Source: Bacteroidales bacterium
GTDB lineage: Bacteria; Bacteroidota; Bacteroidia; Bacteroidales; UBA932
Assembly (NCBI GenBank): GCA_017554135.1
Contig: JAFZIX010000234.1
Location: 1 to 7,476 of the forward strand
Length of the DNA stretch: 7,476 nt
Direction of reading: 5' to 3'
Made by a program: the position numbers and the translations under genes. The number at the start of each line of letters is the position of its first letter. Within the stretch, counting starts at the first letter, position 1. Shown piece by piece: positions 5,808 to 7,476 of this stretch. The notes under the pieces were generated by a model. It had not been told where the DNA came from and searched no databases. It saw only the letters and a program-made list of their open reading frames with translations.

Positions 5808-6173
5808 GAATTAGGGGGACGGCTTCCTATTTCGCCGCATCGTTTCTTATTCTACGCCGCGAGCCCCCAAAATTACTCGCCTATTTCTCGCCAATTTTTG
5901 AAATAGTAATCAACTTATAAATAACTAAATATTAGTTAATTATGGCGGTCCTTGGGTAGTGGCCTAAAACGGCTATTATCCTCTGTAAATACAATCCTTC
6001 AAAAACCGCCTACGAACGGATGCGTGAAGGGAATACCCCCTCCCCGTTTTCAAATTCTTTCGGATAACATCTGTTATCCCATCCGTGTTTTTTGGGGACG
6101 CAATTGAAAATATGGCGGCGTCAAATGGCCGAGAATAGTCACCCCAAAATTTTTGACTATTGTAGGGACAACT
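5808..6173. other. Gene-free AT-rich stretch with three palindromes
   Basis: No convincing gene is present in these ~370 bases. It contains three perfect inverted repeats: TAACTAA/TTAGTTA (5922-5938, 3-base spacer), GGATAACA/TGTTATCC (6062-6079, 2-base spacer) and AATAGTCA/TGACTATT (6134-6161, 12-base spacer CCCCAAAATTTT). ACGGATG (6016-6022) and CATCCGT (6080-6086) form an outer pair around the second, followed by a T-run. A 35-codon open frame without a start (5960-6064) was not counted as a gene. Confidence 0.6.
6062..6079. promoter_or_regulatory. Perfect operator-like palindrome GGATAACA-TC-TGTTATCC
   Basis: An 8-bp perfect inverted repeat with a 2-base centre is the size and symmetry of a dimeric repressor site. 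It could instead be the inner part of a hairpin, since ACGGATG and CATCCGT bracket it and six T residues follow (6088-6093). No adjacent gene start shows which is right. Confidence 0.4.
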
Positions 6174-7463
6174 TTATTTTAGGAATGCGGCAGGAAGATA
6201 CACATTGGGCTTATCCTTCAACGGAGCGAACAATGGGGCCATTTTCTCTACACCTATTTTCGCGTTCTTGCCCAAACCAACTTTCTTAACCAAGAAGGTC
6301 TTGTCGGGGTGCTCTTCAACATAGGAGATGAATTCTTTTACATCATTCTTGGTTTCGCTGAAATCCACACCGATTGTTCGGATCGGATACCCTCCTTTCC
6401 TTCGCTTTCTGAAGACCTCATAGCCACCATCTTCGTTATTTATACCATCAACAACGCTTTTCCCATAGACGATAATGCAGTCTTGATGCCATTCCTTTGT
6501 AACAGGTGGCGTAATGTGCATGCTTTCAAATGTAGTGTGGTCGAATTCATTAATGACCGCCAATAAGTCATCAGAAAGGTATCTTACTGCTTCTTTGGCC
6601 ATCGACAGAGGAACACCATAATATGCGGCAGCGATGCTGCCGGCCATACAGGCAATTGTATCGCTATCTCCACCATAGGTCAACGCGGTGCGTACGACGC
6701 CCTCATAATCATCTCCATTCAAGAAGGCAATGATTGCTACATTGATGGAATTCTCGGCCAACTCCCCATCTCCTTTTCCGAAATGCTCCACCATATCCAC
6801 AATCTCTTCTTGAGTCATATCAAGGTTGTAGCCAAATTGCTCTTCTATATATGCTTTGATTTCCGCTTTTGATTTCCGCTGTCGCGCAAGATATACTGAA
6901 GAAGCAATCGCTTGTGCGCCCTTTATCCCTTCTTTGCTATTGTGCGTGGGGATGGTCGCTTCCTTCGCTATTTTGAGGGTTTCTTCTAATGAATTGGCAT
7001 AGAACCCCACAGGGCTAATGCGCATTCCACAGCCGTTACCAATACTGCTTAACTGAACATCTTTTGACCCCTTGAGCCATTTGCGAAAACGCTTGCCCCA
7101 TCCTGCATAGGGATATCTATGAGCCCATTCCCATAAGGAATCAACAAAGGGTTTTTCGTGAAGCAGTGCATCGGCTATTGCAATGGTCAGCACCGAGTCG
7201 TCAGTAAATGTGCTATCAGCGCAGAATAGTTTGCACGAATATTTCGGAATCTTCTTCTTGAACTCGTGGCCACTTCCGACGATATCGCCTATAACTGCAC
7301 CGATTATACCATAAACTCTCTCTCCGTCCTCCGCATGTATGTAGTAACTGAAAAGTGTACCAGTTTCTCGTTTAAAAGTGTACCACCGAGATATGTTGCG
7401 AAGGTAACAAAAGTCCGTGATTTTATAACAAGTTATTAAGCATTTTTTGAGTTTCCTTGACAC
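6174..7463 (-). CDS. ADP-ribosylglycohydrolase family protein, native 5' end apparently lost
   Basis: This family removes ADP-ribose from proteins or other acceptors through a two-metal centre. Counting from the GTG at 7463, the domain begins near residue 51 (YGIIGAVIGDIVGSGHEF). The metal-site motifs are all present: GD (59-60), Glu67, FTDDS (86-90), GNGCGMRISPVG (142-153) and GGDSDT (264-269). The core ends near residue 310. A further ~100 residues (about 328-429) form a separate domain with the pattern TFLVKKVGLGKNAKIGVEKMAPLF and a VYLPAAF end. I recognise this as an appendage in various bacterial and phage proteins but cannot name it. Family members normally start a few residues before the GAxxGDIVGS motif. 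Here no ATG is available in frame, and residues 1 to ~41 are read from a repeat-bearing sequence resembling an IS end. The frame is open to the window edge, so the GTG is only a formal start. The catalytic core is intact. Confidence 0.82.
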   Translation of the reverse strand: MSRKLKKCLITCYKITDFCYLRNISRWYTFKRETGTLFSYYIHAEDGERVYGIIGAVIGDIVGSGHEFKKKIPKYSCKLFCADSTFTDDSVLTIAIADALLHEKPFVDSLWEWAHRYPYAGWGKRFRKWLKGSKDVQLSSIGNGCGMRISPVGFYANSLEETLKIAKEATIPTHNSKEGIKGAQAIASSVYLARQRKSKAEIKAYIEEQFGYNLDMTQEEIVDMVEHFGKGDGELAENSINVAIIAFLNGDDYEGVVRTALTYGGDSDTIACMAGSIAAAYYGVPLSMAKEAVRYLSDDLLAVINEFDHTTFESMHITPPVTKEWHQDCIIVYGKSVVDGINNEDGGYEVFRKRRKGGYPIRTIGVDFSETKNDVKEFISYVEEHPDKTFLVKKVGLGKNAKIGVEKMAPLFAPLKDKPNVYLPAAFLK

Positions 7464-7476
7464 GGTAAGACGCGCC
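7340..7476. mobile_element. Probable insertion-sequence end (IS21-like multiple terminal repeats), partial
   Basis: AAAAGTGTACCA occurs twice in direct orientation (7351-7362 and 7374-7385) with a 23-base period. It begins just inside a possible TG terminus at 7340. Repeated ~12-20-bp blocks at the ends are typical of IS21-family elements, and GTGTACCA-type repeats are familiar from Bacteroidota examples. The element would extend to the right of the window, and its transposase genes are not visible. The assignment rests on this pattern and on the broken 5' end of the adjacent gene. Confidence 0.5.

Noticed and set aside
5536..5814. Plus- and minus-strand open frames across the tRNA gene
   Set aside because: They span a complete tRNA, its promoter and its terminator, and show no protein similarity.
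5960..6064. 35-codon open frame between two stops in the gene-free stretch
   Set aside because: It contains only an internal ATG and is too short to judge; it looks faintly peptide-like, but no family is recognised.
6309..6566. 85-codon plus-strand frame opposite the ADP-ribosylglycohydrolase C-terminus
   Set aside because: Antisense shadow of a frame with conserved family motifs.

Overview
The window looks like a chromosomal segment from a member of the Bacteroidota, probably of the Bacteroidales type. Matches to the phylum's -7 promoter consensus (TAnnTTTG) lie in front of radA (1850-1857) and the tRNA gene (5604-5611). The proteins also read like Bacteroidota homologues. The housekeeping genes are GC-rich. 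Two islands are visibly more AT-rich: about 480-1860, and everything to the right of the tRNA gene.

Layout from left to right. (1) The 3' end of a glucosamine-6-phosphate deaminase gene (nagB) enters from the left edge. It is followed by a short 10-bp tandem repeat and a strong intrinsic terminator (410-438). (2) Bases 496-1827 form one unit. A Y1/HUH transposase of the RAYT (REP-associated tyrosine transposase) type lies on the minus strand between two ~110-bp palindromic sequences that are inverted copies of each other. Each copy has outer arms of the form GGCGTAAA-TGCAA around a central CGCCTATG/CATAGGCG hairpin, the layout of a REPIN (two REPs facing each other). (3) radA (DNA repair and recombination ATPase) overlaps by 8 bp a gene for a secreted calcineurin-like phosphoesterase. 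Convergent to these, and overlapping by 27 bp, is aroB (3-dehydroquinate synthase). (4) A tRNA-Leu(CAA) gene with its own promoter and terminator is transcribed away from aroB. (5) Right of the tRNA is an accessory-looking segment: a 12-bp-period direct repeat (AGTGGCAC), an AT-rich gene-free stretch with three palindromes, then a minus-strand ADP-ribosylglycohydrolase gene with an extra C-terminal domain. Its natural 5' end appears to have been lost, because the frame runs into a sequence with two tandem AAAAGTGTACCA repeats that resembles an insertion-sequence end.

Most of the genes are not functionally linked. nagB serves amino-sugar catabolism, radA recombination, aroB aromatic amino-acid synthesis. 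The points of most interest are the self-contained RAYT/REPIN-like unit placed directly against the radA promoter, and the tRNA-bounded accessory segment whose ADP-ribosylglycohydrolase has lost its start. No CRISPR array or rRNA gene was seen.
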